From contig OX411543.1 in assembly GCA_948146395.1 (NCBI GenBank), forward strand, positions 26,180,026 to 26,244,025: 64,000 bases of DNA. Direction: 5' to 3'. Both the position numbers and the translations under genes were made by a program. The first letter of the stretch is position 1; each line of letters starts with the position of its first letter. This stretch comes from Fragum whitleyi (taxonomy: Eukaryota > Mollusca > Bivalvia > Cardiida > Cardiidae). Of this stretch, positions 11,757 to 23,311 are shown piece by piece. The notes under the pieces were generated by a model. It was not told where the DNA came from, did no database searches, and saw only the letters and a program-made list of their open reading frames with translations.

Positions 11757-11952
11757 ATTTATCATATAACCTCTATTTGCCTCGTTTTTCACAATGTTTC
11801 TAACAGAAATTCAAGTTTCTAAAAAAAAATGGCATGGTGTCATTGTTCTAAAAATATCCATATGATATCATAAAAAATACCATATGGGATGTTGTCACAT
11901 GGATATTTGTATAGTTATAAGATAAATTTGGAAAAGTGACCAAAGCCAAAGT

Positions 11953-12165
11953 TTCACCCTTGTCATGCTGAATAAAGAACTTTTGCAAAATAATGTTAAA
12001 ATCAAAGTGTTTAAAGCTCTGCATTTGTGTGTGAGCATTTGATGTCCAAAATGAAGTTTTGAAACTTTCTAGGTGTTAAAAGGAAAATCAGATGTTATAT
12101 ACTATGATAAGATTGCACAATTGTGCAGGCTGATCTTTGTCCATACCTCCTGACAAAGAAAAAAA
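11953..12165. mobile_element. piggyBac-like MITE family A, 3'-truncated
   Basis: CCCTTGTCATGCTGAATAAA, TGCACAATTGTGCAGGCTGA and TCTTTGTCCATACCTCCTGA are present. The final ~35 bp and right TTAA are lost. Confidence 0.6.
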
Positions 12166-12825
12166 TCTAAAATCAAGCCTCTTTTATCTGACCAACTAAA
12201 ACTAGAATAGGCGCAAAGAGGTGTCATACCTACCACAAGTGCTTTTTGTGGTCATTTCACTGGGTTGGTGGTCAGTGGCCCGTTTTACTAAACATCTTTC
12301 GAAAAAATAATTTCTAGTCAAAATCAGAAATCATATACCTGGTGTTTTCATGTATTGTTAGATTCTGCCTCTCAATACCTCATTGAAATTGTCTTGAGAA
12401 GGAGGTCTCAACAGACAATTGTAATAAGATGATGCATGGCAGAATTGGATATTTTGTTGCTACTGTAGAAGCAACTTTAATTTTTGACTTGCGCAAATAA
12501 GGATCATAAGATTTGTAAAACAGGACCCTGATTATCAAGTGTCAGATAATCTACTATTATTTCTCAATAATTTACCAGAAGGCATTTAAGAAAGATGTTT
12601 TTCTTTATGAAGGTCAAACTTCACAAAAAGGATCATCTCAGTGTAAGGTGTGAAAGGATCACTGATATAGAATTTTTGGAAAAAGCAAATTGGAAATATT
12701 TATTTTTGACCAATAACCTTTTAATCTGCTTAAAGAATAACCTTTATATTGATGAAAGTATTTGATCAGACTATTCTATAGGAATAACTTGATATATTCA
12801 AAATAAAATAATTTCATTTTTGCGT
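12166..12825. other. Non-coding, no recognised feature
   Basis: Unique-looking AT-rich sequence without coding signal. Confidence 0.45.
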
Positions 12826-13008
12826 TGATGTGTCCATGAATAAAGTGTTGTGGAGGAAGAAATATATGCAAAAGGTAAAATCTGAGGGCTGAGCCTGAGG
12901 ATTTTGCTTTGCATATAACTCCTCCCCCCATCAGACTTTATTCATGGAAATTTCAAAACTTAAGGTAAATTCTTCTCCTCTGAACAGACTTTATTCATGG
13001 ACACATCA
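12826..13008. mobile_element. MITE with 21 bp perfect TIRs
   Basis: TGATGTGTCCATGAATAAAG at 12826 is the exact reverse complement of CTTTATTCATGGACACATCA at the right end. An internal partial copy, ACTTTATTCATGG, lies at about 12938. AAATATATGCAAAAGGTAAA and its inverse TTTGCATATAA form the inner stem. Confidence 0.75.
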
Positions 13009-13070
13009 AGGTGAAAATGAAATTATGTCCATTATAACACGATCACAATTCTGAAATTAGTTTTATTATC

Positions 13071-13382
13071 TTTTTAGCTCGGCTGTTTTCGGAGGAAACT
13101 CGAGGTATTGCTATAGCCTCCGTGGCATCGTCGTTGTTGTCGTCGTCCTTGTCGTCGTTGTCGTGCAAAAACTTTGACATTTAGTTATATGTCTGGTTCA
13201 ACTGAAGGCATTCACTTGAAACTTGGCACACATGTTCACCATCAAAAGAGCAACCTATACTATCAAGGGGGATAACTCTAGATGCATTTTGTGCAAATTA
13301 TGCCCCTTTTTCGACTTAGATTTTTTCCCACCATCCAGCGCTCGACAGCTGAGCCTAGGCACCCGTAGGCGGTGCTCTTGTT
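13071..13382 (+). mobile_element. HINE-like element, family H4, copy a (short, uninterrupted)
   Basis: It starts TTTTTAGCTCGGCTGTTTTC, with a GTCGTCGTC simple repeat at 13122-13165. It ends CAGCTGAGCCTAGGCACCCG, then GTAGGCGGTGCTCTTG. AGCTCGGCTG and CAGCTGAG(C) are subterminal inverted repeats, and GCACC..GGTGC forms the 3' hairpin followed by TCTTG. Its continuous reading through TATTGCTATAGCC provides the empty-site comparison for the fold-back insertion in the 37968-40548 copy. No coding capacity is seen; the 65-codon frame is incidental. Confidence 0.75.
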
Positions 13383-14409
13383 CTAGATGTAAAATTACAT
13401 TTTTCTTGGTGTGTAATTAATAAATAAGTATTGATATTGATGTTTGGAGAATTTCATAGAAAACAAAACATGTCATTTAGCATGTTGGTTATATGACATC
13501 AAAAGCATCAATATTCCTGCTAAAGATGACGGTTGACATCATAAATGGGTGGAGCTATCTGTGTATACAGTAAAACACATGACATTTTATTGCAATTGAA
13601 TTTCTATGTAATTATTCTTTTTTAATTTTCAAAATAACTACAACAGCACGTATATTTCTTATTTTTATTTTAAGTACCAATGTTTCGGCATACGCCTTCT
13701 TCAGAGTACATAATAATGAAAACAAATAAACAAACGTGACGTCATTATTGTTACGTTAAAATAGCGGAAAATATATGACGCGTATTAGAGCGTGCGATTT
13801 CGTGATAATTGATCGAAAAAGCGATTAACCTGTCCCAAAAACATCAAAACTACAGCCCAAAACAGACTGAGCTTGGATGTTTCAGCAGCAAATAAATGAT
13901 TAGTGCATTCCTTTAAGAATTTAAAAAAAAAATAAATACCATGCATCAAACTGGGTTAAACTGGTAAGGATGAAATACAAATCAATAATCGAGTGCACAG
14001 ATGTGCAACCCGATATGAATCTATATTGCACACAAAACCTAGAAGATTGAGTTATATCTAAAGCGCTTATCGGATAAAATATATACTTAAAATCCTATAT
14101 TAAAAATAATTTTTAAAAATTATTCTTTTTTCAAATATGCATTTAATACACCATCATGTTATAATGTACCATATCAGCAGCTCAAATCTTGGTCAAGGGG
14201 CTACCTCTATTATGTTATCTTTTTCAATTAAGGTGATCATAGATATCATAAGTTTCCAAAAACAATATCTTATGAAAAAGAATGTTTTAACAATAAAATA
14301 TCTTACTGAGTTAGTTAAACTAAATCTTTGTTGTTTGACTAGTATGACTGTAGAAAGCCTTCTTCAGAACAATGTATTAACCTAAAGTTATATGCAATTA
14401 TGGTAATCC
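13383..14409. other. Non-coding, possible retroelement scrap
   Basis: The motif CAATGTTTCGGCATACGCCT TCTTCAGAG at 13678-13709 resembles the 'GAAACGTT...GAAGAAGGC' motif common near ends of several retroelements, but nothing around it is coding. The rest shows no feature. Confidence 0.35.
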
Positions 14410-17400
14410 TTTTTAGCTCCACTGGCCAAAAAGGCCAGCGGGCTATTGTCATGGCGGGGTGTCCGTCGTCCGTCCGTGCGTCCATGCGTGCATCCGTCTG
14501 TCCGTAAACTTTAACTTTAAAAATCTTCTCCTCATATTAAAGTACTGGATGGATTCCAATCAAATTTCACAAGAATGTTCTTTGGGTGACCCTCTATCAG
14601 ATTCCTTCAAAGATTTTTAATTGGTTGAAAATCATGGCTGTAGTGGGCGTGGCTAATTTCCATATATGGTAATAGGTGGCTTTTCTCAGAAACTTATTGA
14701 TGGATATAAACCAAACTTCACACCAATTATCTTTGAGGGGCCCTCTATCAGCCTACAAAAAATCATTGTGATCAGATGAAAAATATGTATTTTATGGGCG
14801 GAGGTCATTTCTCCATATGTTATATAGTGAAAACTTTTATAATCATTTTCTCAGAATCTAATGGATAGATATTAACCAAATTTTACATGAATGATACTTG
14901 AGTGACCCTTTATCAGTAGAGCAAAAATTATTGTGATCGGATGAAAAATGTGTATTTTATTGGCGGAGGTCATTTCTCTATATGTTATATAGTGAAAACT
15001 TTGAAAATCATTTTCTCAGAACCTAATTGATAGATATCAACCAAATTTTACAAGAATGATACTTGAGTGACCCTTTATCAGTATAGCAAAAATAATTGTG
15101 ATCGGATAAAAAACTGTCAAAAAATATTGTGATCAGATCAAAAATATGTCTTTTGTGGGCAGAGGTCATGTCTTGAGATAGGTTATATGGTGGAATATCC
15201 AATATAGGGTAAAACAAACTATCCTGAAAGATTAAACAGATGGATTAGATATCATGGAAATTTTATTTCTGTGAAGTTGTATCAGTCTGCAAAAAAATAT
15301 TTGATTAGATGAACAGCATATTTTTTTTATAGGTAGAGGGTATTGTAACATATAAAGTGAATATTTGATCACCCTTTTGGTATCATCTCAATGATGAATT
15401 TTTCTAGACTTGTTAAATTAAATAGGTGTAAAGATTATAGATTAGAAGGAACAAAACCTTTGTTGAAATTCAAATGTATAGAAACATTAGTTGAAATAAG
15501 TAGTCTGAGAATACCCACTCAGAATTGGTGAGTTTAGTTGAACAAAGGGTGAATCTGCACAGAGTGTAAAATGATGTTCTGACCTCCTGACATTCAGAGT
15601 GGGGTAGAAAGAGTTGAGTTGACTGCACTCTAAGGCATTGGGCAAAATAAAATAAATATTGGATTGAATATTTTAATTCTTACTATCATTAGTTAGAATT
15701 TTGTTTTGATGACAAACAATTGTGAAGTAACATCTTTTAGTAGTGTTTAACTAAAAGTGGAAAGATCTACAATCAAAATTTTGCAGACCAACACCAGTAT
15801 ATTGTGCAGTAACATTCTGTTGGTGTTGAAATTCTTATATTTGGATTTTAACAAAATTTCACTAGAATGATCCTTGGATGACCCATTATCAGACTGCACA
15901 AAATTATTGTGATTAAATGAAAAATATTTGTGTAACAGGTAGAGGTCAATTTTCAATGTTATTCACTGATCATGAGTTTTTTATGCAGAAATATTTAAGC
16001 ATATGACCCTTATTTACTTGAAATAAACATTCACTCATTCATTCACTTCAATTCTCATTTAAACATCTTTATCATCCTCTATAATAGTCATTATCAGGAT
16101 ATTCAGGCCTGTGGAGCGAATCAGGCACTCAAGCGCCTCTAGTTTCTTGTTACAGTGAGTTTATTCAGCTTCATGCACAAGTCCAGTCAATTTTGATCCA
16201 TTTAATGGAATGCCATCAGGATTTAGTCATAGTAATTTGAGTGTCTATCATTGTGTTCAACTTTCCTTGACCCCTTCTGAATTTGTCTTTTGAAATTTTT
16301 TTCCTCAGAAACCTTTGGACAGATCACAATCAAAATTTGGACACACAATTAGAATTCTTTATTCCATTTCCATCAATGATATTTGATTGGTTGAATAACA
16401 GAGATCTAATGAGCAGGGCGTGGTCATATTTTCAATTCCTGAGGGACTGATTTTGGGATTTCAATCAAATTTTACATTTACATGGTATACATGTACAGTT
16501 GGATTTTCTTTAGTTCACATACAAAAAATTAGGCTTTTCATGGGCAAGACTTTATTCCATACATAGTGTTCCATGAAATTTCTAAGAAAAAACTACTAAA
16601 TGAATTTCAACCTGATTTCACAGACTTGGCCCATAATTGCCCCTTTATCTTAATGCTTAAAAAGGACTGATTTAATATGGACAGGCTTTATTTCCATATC
16701 ATATTGAATAGTAAAATTTTAAATATGATTTTCTCAGAAACTAATCAATGGATTTCTACCAATAGTACTAACTCTGGATACCATTGACTCAATAGATTAA
16801 ATTGGATTTCTATATAAATGGGAAGAAAATGCCTGTGGTATAATCTTGCACATGTCATAATTGGATTAAATTTACGCTTCCCTTCATTGTAATCTGGATT
16901 TAATCTTTTAATTCTAACAGCTTTGTTCTATAAAGTCAACATAGTGTAATTCCATTTATATACCTTCAAAATTTAACTTTTTTTATACTCTTTGATGTCA
17001 TCTCATGATCTGATATCCAGAAAATATGACAATAAAAAGAAACAAATAAAAAATGAAGTAAACTCATTTTTCAAAAAAGAAATAACATTTAGGGCTCAAA
17101 ATAGGCCCACTCCATTTTACATACCACAACATAGGAAATCTTTAAAACTCTTGTTCTCTGAAATCTGAAGGCAGGGAGTTTTCGTAATAGTTTTGCAGTT
17201 TCATTTAATTGACTTTCAGCGAGTTTGTCCATTACATGCCCCTATGTTCAAATAAGGGCTGTGCCCGGGCATATCTTGATGAAGATTTTAAAAAGGAACA
17301 ATGCAGGAAACAATTTGACAATTATCTTTGCCGAAATCATTCTTTGGTATTGATCTTTAGTAGAAAATATTACCTTGTGGACATCTGCCTAATTAATTGA

Positions 17401-17465
17401 TGTGATGTCCAAGGGATTAAAGAGACTCCAGTGAGCAATCTAGGACCATCATGGTCCTCTTGTTT
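14410..17465 (+). mobile_element. Long HINE-like element, family H5
   Basis: The 5' end is TTTTTAGCTCCACTGGCC, with a CTGGCC/GGCCAG hairpin and a GTCCGTCC simple repeat at 14458-14505. The 3' end is AGTGAGCAATCTAGGACCAT, then CATGGTCCTCTTG: a GGACCATCATGGTCC hairpin followed by TCTTG. The interior is a decayed array of ~155 bp units (TTCTCAGAA..AT..GATGG..T..AACCAAAT) through about 15220 and again at 16300-16800. At ~3.06 kb it is about ten times the H4 copy. Small frames at 15023-15217 and 15747-15956 lie in the array. Confidence 0.7.
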
Positions 17466-17589
17466 CAAAAGTTTCATCAGAAGGGCTTAAAGCATAATAT
17501 GGCCAGATTGGGTAGATATTTTTCTTTGACATAGCCTTGTTTTCACCGTAGAGTTTGTGTCATCTAATACACAATATGCATTTTGATGG

Positions 17590-17661
17590 CTCAGGGTAAA
17601 AAACTGTTGAAAGTGGCTGTATATTCATAGGCAGTTACAACTGTTTCTGGCTGAGCCATTG
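17590..17661. mobile_element. Small hairpin MITE (family B)
   Basis: GGCTCAGGGTAAAAAACTGT, the inner GCAGTTACAACTGTTT and GGCTGAGCC form a hairpin. It directly precedes a SINE fragment. Confidence 0.65.
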
Positions 17662-17675
17662 TTTATGACCCATCA

Positions 17676-17885
17676 CTGGAAAAATTGATCCCCGATGGCA
17701 GCACTCATATTTTTCGACTATGGGTTGATAATCATAAAACTATGTGAGATAGTAGCTGGAGGCTAGGAAAGGATGTGGTGGTTGTACTGTTGAGAGAAAT
17801 ACCAGGCAACCATTGTTAGGTGGTGCAACCACCACTATATAACTGAAAAAATGTTTAGGCGCAAAACTCCATTCAATCAATTACT
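17676..17885 (+). mobile_element. SINE copy, 5'-truncated
   Basis: It shares GAGATAGTAGCTGGAGGCTA, GGTTGTACTGTTGAGAGAAA and the AACTCCATTCAATCAA tail with the minus-strand SINE at 57889-58172. The tRNA head is reduced to a B-box-like GATCCCCGATGG. Confidence 0.7.
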
Positions 17886-17917
17886 GGAAAAACTATTCAA
17901 TAAATATTTGAAAAACC

Positions 17918-18043
17918 TGCCCTGTGTTCAGGATGACAAAACAGTTTTCCAATTATACCTCGCTTTGCATGTACACTTGTGTGCAAAGGGGGGTAAAATT
18001 GGCAAACTGTTTGTGCTGTTTTGTCATTCTGAATGCAGGGCAG
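17918..18043. mobile_element. Palindromic MITE, ~126 bp
   Basis: CTGCCCTGTGTTCAGGATGA and its inverse TCATTCTGAATGCAGGGCAG enclose further pairing arms (CAAAACAGTTTTCCAATT with AATTGGCAAACTGTTTG). The loop is CATGTACACTTGTGTG. The 72-codon frame 17851-18069 is created by this palindrome. Confidence 0.7.
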
Positions 18044-18232
18044 ATTCAGCAAAGGTCAACCAGAGTTAACAATCCAAAATGATTGGGTAGAAAGGTAGAA
18101 TGACCATTTAGAATAAATAATATTAATTAGAGTTGTGCAATCATACCAGGATCAATACCTGGCCATTTATTGCAAAAAAGATTCCCTTTTTGCATCATTG
18201 GGTCACATTATCATTTGGCCATTCTTGTTTAA

Positions 18233-18453
18233 CACTTTCATGTTTTACAAAATTTTGGACCGGTCCAAATTCAAACGTTATGCAGACGAAAATTTAAAGT
18301 GGATTTAATTTGAAAAATAACCATTCAGTAGGGTAGAAAATGGTGTGGAAAAAGAAGAAATTGCTTGTCAGAAGCAATTTTTTCTTTTTTCACAATGTTT
18401 TCTCAATCATAAAATCACAGGCACGTAAAAAGCAGGAATTGAACAGCAAAGGG
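18233..18453. mobile_element. TTAA MITE family C, copy 1
   Basis: The right end is the inverse of CCCTTTGCTGTTCAATTCCT and the left end is CACTTTCATGTTTTACAAAA. TTAA flanks both sides (18229-18232, 18454-18457). The centre is a stem between GAAAAAGAAGAAATTGCTTG and GAAGCAATTTTTTCTTTTTTC. Other copies: 36038-36265, 36424-36644, 46064-46290. Confidence 0.75.
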
Positions 18454-18654
18454 TTAAAAAAAGGATTACATGTATATTGTTGAATGATAAAATGGCAGTA
18501 ATTATGCAAATGATTTATTTAAATATTTTGATTTATGTTTGTTTTAAAGGTTAAGATGGTAAATGTAAGGCTTAAAATGTCTTGATTATTCATAAAAAAA
18601 CATTGTCCTTGTGAAATTTTATTCATCTTTTGTATGCAGCAAATCAAATCCTTT

Positions 18655-18830
18655 ATTTCAACAATACATCAGCTATCTATGAACTACAGACTTGAAACAT
18701 GGCAAGGATGATCAGCATATGGACCATAATTAGAATAGCTAAAATCATAACTGTTGGGCCACCAGGTGCGGAGCCAGGGGGGGGGGGGGGGGCGGAGGGA
18801 TAGTACTTTGAAGATTAAAAATATCAAAAA
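18655..18830 (+). repeat. Solo H1 minisatellite unit with poly-G
   Basis: It contains CAGACTTGAAACATGGCAAG, GATCAGCATATGGACC, AGCTAAAATCATAACTGTTG and CCACCAGGTGCGGAGCC, followed by a run of 17 G. It is one isolated unit of the H1 array, without element termini. Confidence 0.7.
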
Positions 18831-18871
18831 GTTCCTAAAATTTAGTCATGCAGAGTAGGTTTTCTAAATAT

Positions 18872-18935
18872 GAAAAAGGCAGGGGTGCTACTTTTAGGGA
18901 GGTCACTATTATAAGAGGGAATACAAAATTTATGT
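18872..18935. mobile_element. MITE family G fragment
   Basis: GGGGTGCTACTTTTAGGGAG and AGAGGGAATAC match one end of the copy at 43170-43470. Confidence 0.45.
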
Positions 18936-19882
18936 GAGTGAGAGACTAATGGAAAACATAAATTTGACCATGAATTTCTTCTAGCATCCATTTTGATAGC
19001 AGATTTCCATTTCTTAATTGATTGAAAAGCTAATGAAAATGTTAAATAGTAAAAATTTGCCGATTACTTGGAAGTTCCTCAATAAAAAGAATTATTGTGT
19101 ATGACCTTTTATAATCAGCATTAAAATAGAACAAAAATAAATCTCTTATCCCATGCAATTACCCAGATTCAGTTTTAAATTTTTAAATTACTGTCCATTG
19201 ACAATTATATACTAAGGATTAGATCTATAGATAAATTGTTATTTAGTGCAAGAATCTACTTAGTGTATATACTTTATATACATTGTATATACGCTTAGTA
19301 TAGTCTTATGCTAAAGCCTCAATTTGTGCAATGTTAATTTTCATTTACAATAAACACTATGTATAATAACCGTACAGTTGTCTTAACCGGAAGTTCAGTG
19401 AGTTATCCTCGCTTAAAAGATAAATTTGAATTTTCAAATCAAAATATGTAAAAATCGGCACAACATCTTGAGATCCGATTTTTGCTCATGTAAAGTGGAA
19501 GTAGTGGTTATTTCTCTGCAATATTGCCCAAGGTAAGGCCTGTCTATTTCTATCTTAAATTTGCATTTTAATACGCGGATCATCCGATTGAGCTGAATTT
19601 TTCTTCAAGACGTGGGCGTTTTTCTTCTTTAAAAAATATTTCGAACAATTTAGACAGAATTTCAATTGTTAAGAAAGACTCTTTATCCAATTTTCATCAA
19701 ATTATTGCAACCCCTTTGCCAAAAGATGCTATAATATTTGAGTAATCGCGTTCAGAAAACACCGACCCTCTCAAACCAACTGTACGGGATAGTGCCTTAT
19801 GTTGGTTTTTTCACAGTACGAATAGTTCATTACAATGATTCACTTGAAGAATTTTGTTTACAAACTTTACACAGTAAAGAAC
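18936..19882. other. Non-coding, start of a CG-richer zone
   Basis: From about 19380 the sequence is visibly richer in CG dinucleotides than the rest of the window. A short stretch at about 19285-19340 (TAGTCTTATGCTAAAGCCTC) recurs at about 27446-27485. A donor-like CCCAAG|GTAAGG lies at 19533, without a supported exon. Confidence 0.35.
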
Positions 19883-20187
19883 CTCTTACATAGGTAAATT
19901 TTGCGTGGTGAGCCGTGAAATCAACTTTTTACTGTTAGATTCTCATGCCATGTGTTCGAAATAGACAATACATGTTTAAATAGCGCATAAAGAAAGTTTA
20001 CTTTTTACCTTGTAAACCAACATTATTGCTTGTCTTAAAACGTAAGGTTCACTCAAACTTGTAATTTCATAATTGCAGTGAGGGGATTATGTTAAAAAAT
20101 ATATCATTTGTTTTTTAATTATACCCGATTTACCTATGATAATGGACTCAGCGCCTACGTCAGAGCTCAGTTTACAAAATATACCTA
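19883..20187 (+). repeat. ~300 bp dispersed repeat, copy 1
   Basis: GTGGTGAGCCGTGAAATCAA, a central GTAAGGTTCACTC and TAATGGACTCAGCGCCTACG TCAGAGCTCAG recur in order at 28141-28345. Ends and mechanism are unknown. Confidence 0.6.
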
Positions 20188-22126
20188 TATCAAATCATTA
20201 TCTCTTGAAAATTCTAATTTATGAACATTACGGAATTCTTCTTTTTCCTTAATCTGTTAACTCAGCTTTTAAGAAAAAGGACTCTGTGGTGTAGGTGTTT
20301 GAGTGGGTGTTTCTGGTGCGGCAAACTTATACATGTGTATCCTGTTCATACTCTGTTTCTACTAAAGACATTGAGTATCGGCATGCTTGTTCAGTGTCAC
20401 AAAAGAAACAAGATGGATACATATTTGTGTGTTTTGCAAGTGCAATACGTGCTACGTAATTTTTTTCTCAAATCTATATTCAATCTGTTGCGACTTCTCT
20501 ATACATAAGGTAAAACACGTGCGTATTTGAAATTACAATTAACTCAGTGAGCAAAATGGAACCTTATAAATTAAAAACTTCAAAATAAAATTATTTAGCC
20601 GATTAACATTCCAATAAACCTCGAACTAAATCACATGTGTAGGCAATACAAAATATTGAAGAAAATCATGGCATCATTCAACGACACGTTTCTTGTCTAT
20701 CAGACTTGTTTACGCACAAGTTACGCCAGCATCTTCTGCTAAGATACAATGTTACTTAATCATCTATTCAAATACCTAAGAATACATATTTAACTCTCAA
20801 TTCAATATTAGCAAATAGCTTTTTGGGGTGAAGAGAAGTACTGATTTTCCGTTTGAACTCAGTTTACAACCAGGTGCCGAAATATTCAGCTTAAAAGAGT
20901 CATTGGAGCATCGATCGGACTTTTTCTTTGACTGGAAAATAAGAAAATGGCCATGGGTTTTTGATTGAGAAAAGAAATGTGAGTCATATTTGTGATTGTT
21001 TTACTTATGCCAAAGAAAGGTGTGCGACCCCCGCGTATTGTTATAGGTTTTCACGTATATATTTTCACAGTTGTTGTAAGACAACTTTTGACTAACTCGT
21101 TTATTCTGTATCCAGAGATCCAAACGAGTAAATGTAATAGTAATTTACGAATGTTCACGAAAACTTAAACATGTAAACGAAGCAGGAATCCTTAAGGATT
21201 CGTAAATTTTGTATTGGTTTGAACCCGATGGTTAAATTTTAAACGCTTACTTAACAGTATGTTACGCAAAGTTTAGGACTACTGCTGATTTGATTAGTGA
21301 CATTTACAATCGCTTTACGGGTTGCATATACTTCATTCGCCGTTATATGGAAAACGTAATTCACTTTACATAAACTCTATCACACACATCTGTCATTATA
21401 GAATGTCGATCTTTAGTACCGTAAAACGATTTACATGTTGATGATATAATGTTGTAGACTAACCCTTCGTTCATTACAATAAAATGCTCGCGAGCGCCCC
21501 CGATCTAGGTAAGTGGATACTTACAAGATAACCTTCTATATGTAATGCAGAAAACAATTTCTTTGGTGTTCATGCTTTTCTGCCCAAAAATAATCATGTG
21601 GTCAAGATGGAAAAACCACAGCCGTTTCAAAATGAGTCATTGCTTTAATTAATGTGCACATTTAGAGTACGGAATCACTGATTTAACGGTTCGCCAATAT
21701 TTCTATTTTGAACGCAGGTCGCATTTTTCATAGACCAATGAATATTAAAATTGTTCCGAACAGGAAACGTGTATTCGTGTAGACTTGTCATCCTCGGGGT
21801 GGTCGGCCTCGTAACTGAACCAGTACCAACTGAAGGAGTTTGTCCATCTGCCGTCCGGTGAACAAAAATCGTCGTTTCGAGACCAAAACCTCATATCTAC
21901 AGGTACATCCAAGCTGTTGTCACAAGGTTTTATTTAGCCCCAGCAGTAAATTTATTACTGCCTCGATTTCTGTCATAAGGCATTTTGCTAGATGCTAGAT
22001 TGTCGAGTTCTTCAAATGATGATACTCAGAAACTCGCTCTTTTTTGTGCTATTTTGAAACGAAAGAAAGCAATGCTACAGAAGTCGTAAATATTCATACC
22101 TAAATCATAGAAATTCGAAATATATA
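20188..22126. other. CG-richer non-coding zone, possible distal promoter/5' exon region
   Basis: No homologous protein is seen. The most exon-like stretch is 21484-21508: an ATG in a good context, 25 coding bases (CTCGCGAGCGCCCCCGAT...) and a strong donor GTAAGT at 21509. This could be a short first coding exon, but nothing ties it to the gene at 58.8 kb. Confidence 0.25.
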
Positions 22127-23309
22127 CTACTCAAAGTTTGCTAAGCACCAAAACTTTTTTATACTATAACTTCAGGAAAAAATGAAAATTGATTACAAGA
22201 ATGTTGGAAAATGGTCGATTGTTATCAGTCTATCAAACTTTAAGAAGAAATTAAGCTTTATAATGGTAAGAAGACTTTAAATGTAGACCAAACAGGGAGA
22301 CCCTAGGAATTGGTCTGTTTCCTTGAAAATTGAAAAAAATGAATTTGACTAAAATTCGTTCAATTGCATTTTGTTCAATAGCAAGTATGAGAGCCTGAAC
22401 TGTCAATAACAGCCGACAGCGCCTCTGCATACTCCTGATTAAGTTCTGGATTACTCTTTGGGGAATAACAGACCATTCTTCTCTCAGGATCTGGCCGACC
22501 TCCTGGAGTGTCCTTAACTTGACCTGGCTAGCCGAAACTCGGACCTGTAGCTCAATCCACATATGCTCTATCGGATTTAAGTCCGGTGAGCGAGCCGGCC
22601 AGTCCAGACGTGGAAAACCCTTTTCTTAGCAATACTCTTGGGCTATACGGGCCGTGTGTGGACAGACATTATCATCCATTAAAATGAATCCGTCTCCAAT
22701 ACACCAGTGTAAAATCTCACTTGGGTATTTAGGATACCATTAATGTACCTTCGAGCTGTCATAGCAATGTTTGCTGCATGAGCCCCCCCCCCCTCCCCGC
22801 CCCGGCCTTTGCCACATCCTAGGTCTCCTATCAGGGTAGTCCAGACAATACCTGGACTCATCCATAAATAGCACGGGGCGCCAGCGTCTTATAAGCTTTG
22901 GCTACAACAGTATGGTGTACCCCCAGTACCATGCCAACATCACGGTGGGAAGCCCCTTGCTACACCATACCTACAGCGCGCCACAATTGTTCGACAGATA
23001 AATGTCGTCTGACATTTGGATTAGCCATGAGTAACGACTTAAAAGTCAATAAAGCAATGAAAAACAGAAACTAAGCATCTGCTCGAAACCAGTGCATGTA
23101 GAAAATGAGAAAGGAAAGGTAAGAAACCGGGGTTCCTCATTTTGCACGAGTCTCGTGAGAAAATTGCGTGTCAAATTTGGTAATGAATAAATTAGATATC
23201 TTGTCAATACATAATTGTAGAACTTTAAACACGAACACGAATGTTTTTCTTTTAAATCAGCTCCTGTAGGACAGCGAAAAATGTTTGGTGCTTAGCAAAC
23301 TTTTAGTAG
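22127..23309 (-). mobile_element. Tc1/mariner DD34E transposon, inactive
   Basis: It has 26 bp TIRs with one mismatch (left CTACTCAAAGTTTGCTAAGC ACCAAA) and TA on both sides (22125-22126 and 23310-23311), as in Tc1/mariner. At 1183 bp it is shorter than typical full-length Tc1 elements, in line with an internal deletion of the transposase gene it carries on the minus strand. Confidence 0.92.
22378..23028 (-). pseudogene. Tc1-like transposase remnant
   Basis: The minus-strand reading from 23028 gives MANPNVRRHLSVEQLWRAVGMV, split here as MANPNVRRHLSV/EQLWRAVGMV, then a stop. Frame-shifted pieces follow: LFMDESRYCLDYPDRRPRMW (first catalytic Asp, around 22880), then DDNVCPHTARIAQEYC-stop-EKGFPRL, and RSPDLNPIEHMWIELQ ending in IPQRVIQNLIRSMQRRC. 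Thirty-four residues separate the second Asp from the Glu of NPIE, the DD34E signature of Tc1. The normal N-terminal helix-turn-helix and linker are mostly missing, there are at least two stops and several frameshifts, and a C/G homopolymer interrupts the middle. It should cut and paste nothing; the function statement is family knowledge only. Confidence 0.9.
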
Positions 23310-23311
23310 TA

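Noticed and set aside
13678..13709. Penelope- or LINE-like end motif (GTTTCGGCATACGCCTTC)
   Set aside because: No reverse transcriptase or structural context is nearby; one short motif is not enough.
17851..18069. 72-codon frame MFRRKTPFNQLLEKLF
   Set aside because: It spans the SINE tail and a palindromic MITE.
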